Positions 62,413 through 64,000 of a DNA stretch of 64,000 bases are shown here, one piece after another. The stretch is from the NCBI GenBank assembly GCA_011037195.1, contig JAAEAF010003832.1, forward strand, positions 1 through 64,000, read 5' to 3'. Source of the stretch: Triatoma infestans. Taxonomy: Eukaryota > Arthropoda > Insecta > Hemiptera > Reduviidae. The first letter of the stretch is position 1. The number at the start of each line of letters is the position of its first letter. The translations under genes and the position numbers were made by a program. The notes beneath the pieces were generated by a model. That model did no database searches. It saw nothing but the letters and a program-made list of their open reading frames with translations, and was not told the origin of the DNA.

Positions 62413-64000
62413 ATATTATTATTTTTTTTTTACTTCGGTGTCAAAGATTATCTTCGGGCTAACCTTAGAACATCTATGGGAGACCAATTGAAAGGAGTGG
62501 TACATTGGCACCAGGGAGGTTATCTCTGCCTGTTATTTCCCTCGGGGACTAAATATTTAGACATACTTCACATATTTATATAAACGTATTTTTTGGAATT
62601 TTAGTGGAAGTTGTAGGTTGTTGATGCATCAAATTTGCTTTTATAGTGCCATTCTAACAAAGTGCCCTTACAAGGTTTATGTATAAAGCATAATTAAATA
62701 TGTTGTGAAAATTCCAAGTTGTAAGAAACTCAAAAGAATAAAAAAGACCAATCCTGTTTACAACGAAGGATTATATTCGATTTTTAAAACAAAACATAGC
62801 CCGGTCATTAAGTGAAGCATCTTTAAAGCTAAAGATCCTGCAGGAACAGAGAAAAAGCAATAGCTTTTGCATAATAGTTCGTCACAATAGACGAAACTCT
62901 AGAAGGCATAAAAAAAAAAAATGGCCGCTAAGTTCTCAGAAAAATTTAGCAACCAATGTAAACGAAGATTTGTCCAAAAATTTGAAATGTACAGGTATAT
63001 CTTTATTTTATAGGACCAGGCAATTTGTATTAGTTTAAGAAAAAATTTAAAAAAAAAAACAACAAAAGTTTACAAACAGGCTGGTATAAGCCAAAATATA
63101 CACATCTGTACACAAATACTTACAAACCCACACGCATATATATATATAATATTTATAAATGAATCATATTTTTAGTGAAGTGAGAAAGACGATTTTATAT
63201 ATATATATATATATTTATGTGTTGTATATATACACATATGATGGTGTGTGCATGTTATAGTGGTGTTATTGTGTGTGTTGCAAGCAAGGTTTAGGAGGTA
63301 ATGGCCTTGAGTTGTAGGTGAATGGCTTACCTGAAGGTTGCACACAGCCCCAGGACGTACCCACATTCCTTTATACAGCGCTATCTACAATATTCTATTT
63401 TATCAATATATATATTTAATAAGTTTACATAAATTATATTTCACTTTATTCAAGAAACAGACTGTAAATATCAAATTTTCAGATTTAATTTTTTTTTTTT
63501 TTTTAGCTCAAAATTTGAGTGAAATTATTGCAAAAACAAATAAAAAAACTGAGAATATTTCCAATAAATTGTTGTAGTTTGCCTTAATTAGTAAACAGAT
63601 TATGTTGACAAACAAATATATTCACAGTTTACATAGAGTTAAAAGTTAGATTATAACCAGACAAGAATATATACAACTAAAAGAAGAATACTTTAACAAT
63701 ACATCTCTAATCGGGTCCTTCTTTCTACACGTTTCCGCCCCCCCCCGTCCTTGTACCCTCTCACGTTGGTTATTTTAATCTCGTGGCTCTAACGAATAAT
63801 TTCATGTCCTTCGAGTTAACCTTGTCCTTCGGACTTGTATAAAAATTGAAACATAATTTTTTTTTTGTTTTGTTTCTTTTTCCCTCCTTTGAACTTGTCG
63901 CTCGCCCCCTCCTTGTCGCCACTAATGGATCTAAACCAAAACTGTCGGTCTAATTTAATTGTCATTTCATTTGTTTAATATGCGATTTCTTCACCGTCTT
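62413..64000. other. Unrecognised AT-rich sequence with TA microsatellites
   Basis: TA runs at about 63139-63149 and 63197-63214. GAAAATTCCAAGTTGTAAGA near 62707 is a possible family C scrap. The end region has CCCCCCCCC near 63738. No gene is supported. Confidence 0.35.

Overview
This window looks like intergenic or intronic DNA from an animal nuclear genome, most likely an insect. It is AT-rich, has almost no long reading frames, and is packed with decayed transposable elements: non-LTR retrotransposon fragments with tri- and tetranucleotide tails, a mariner of the arthropod type, and a tRNA-derived SINE present in about a dozen pieces. I see no confident host gene, no rRNA, no functional tRNA and no CRISPR. 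The only non-repeat coding candidate is a 45-codon frame at 19910-20047. The order within insects cannot be settled from the sequence alone.

Layout. 1-10 kb: Jockey-like LINE tail (690-1562), four SINEs, RNase H and RT C-terminal scraps (5280-5990), two promoter-like repeats (6072-6950), and foldback elements (7764-8066 and 9064-9830). 10.96-15.14 kb: a giant palindrome with arms of about 1.9 kb around a 39-bp spacer; each arm carries a GC-rich LINE 5' region and a SINE fragment. 17-20 kb: RT and RNase H fragments. 20.6-24.5 kb: copies of a ~1 kb dispersed family (family C here) flanking a broken transposase. 25-31 kb: RNase H and R4/Dong-like LINE fragments and three hammerhead-bearing foldbacks. 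31-39 kb: mostly unrecognised, with RNase H LINE fragments and dispersed family D. 39.3-45.5 kb: a 5'-truncated LINE with a perfect target duplication inside a family C copy, a hAT C-terminal relic, another foldback and family C copies. 45.58-48.16 kb: a foldback DNA transposon made of two inverted 3' halves of a transposase gene, with a LINE (intact 318-codon RNase H frame) and a SINE nested inside. 48.8-51.2 kb: LINE fragments. 52.49-54.65 kb: a second foldback with related ends, interrupted by a 1.27-kb mariner. 55.4-58.6 kb: two abutting family C copies, a SINE, a foldback and an LTR-like module. 60.2-62.4 kb: a foldback, SINE pieces and a YADD-containing LINE. The rest is AT-rich filler.

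Most notable. Two related families of palindromic elements (A and B) carry minimal hammerhead-ribozyme-like motifs, at best in both arms and in opposite orientations. They share a short 5' leader and two copies have 13-14-bp flanking duplications, which points to retrotransposition rather than cut-and-paste. The best motif (27935-27972, + strand) has complete stems and catalytic core apart from one extra U. Minimal hammerheads are known from Penelope-like elements; the inverted-arm arrangement is what I flag as unusual. Other points are the giant palindrome, the inverted-dimer foldback, and family C with ~290-bp internal units.

All calls come from reading the sequence by eye. Family names rest on recognised motifs, and copy numbers, identities and the novelty of families remain unverified.
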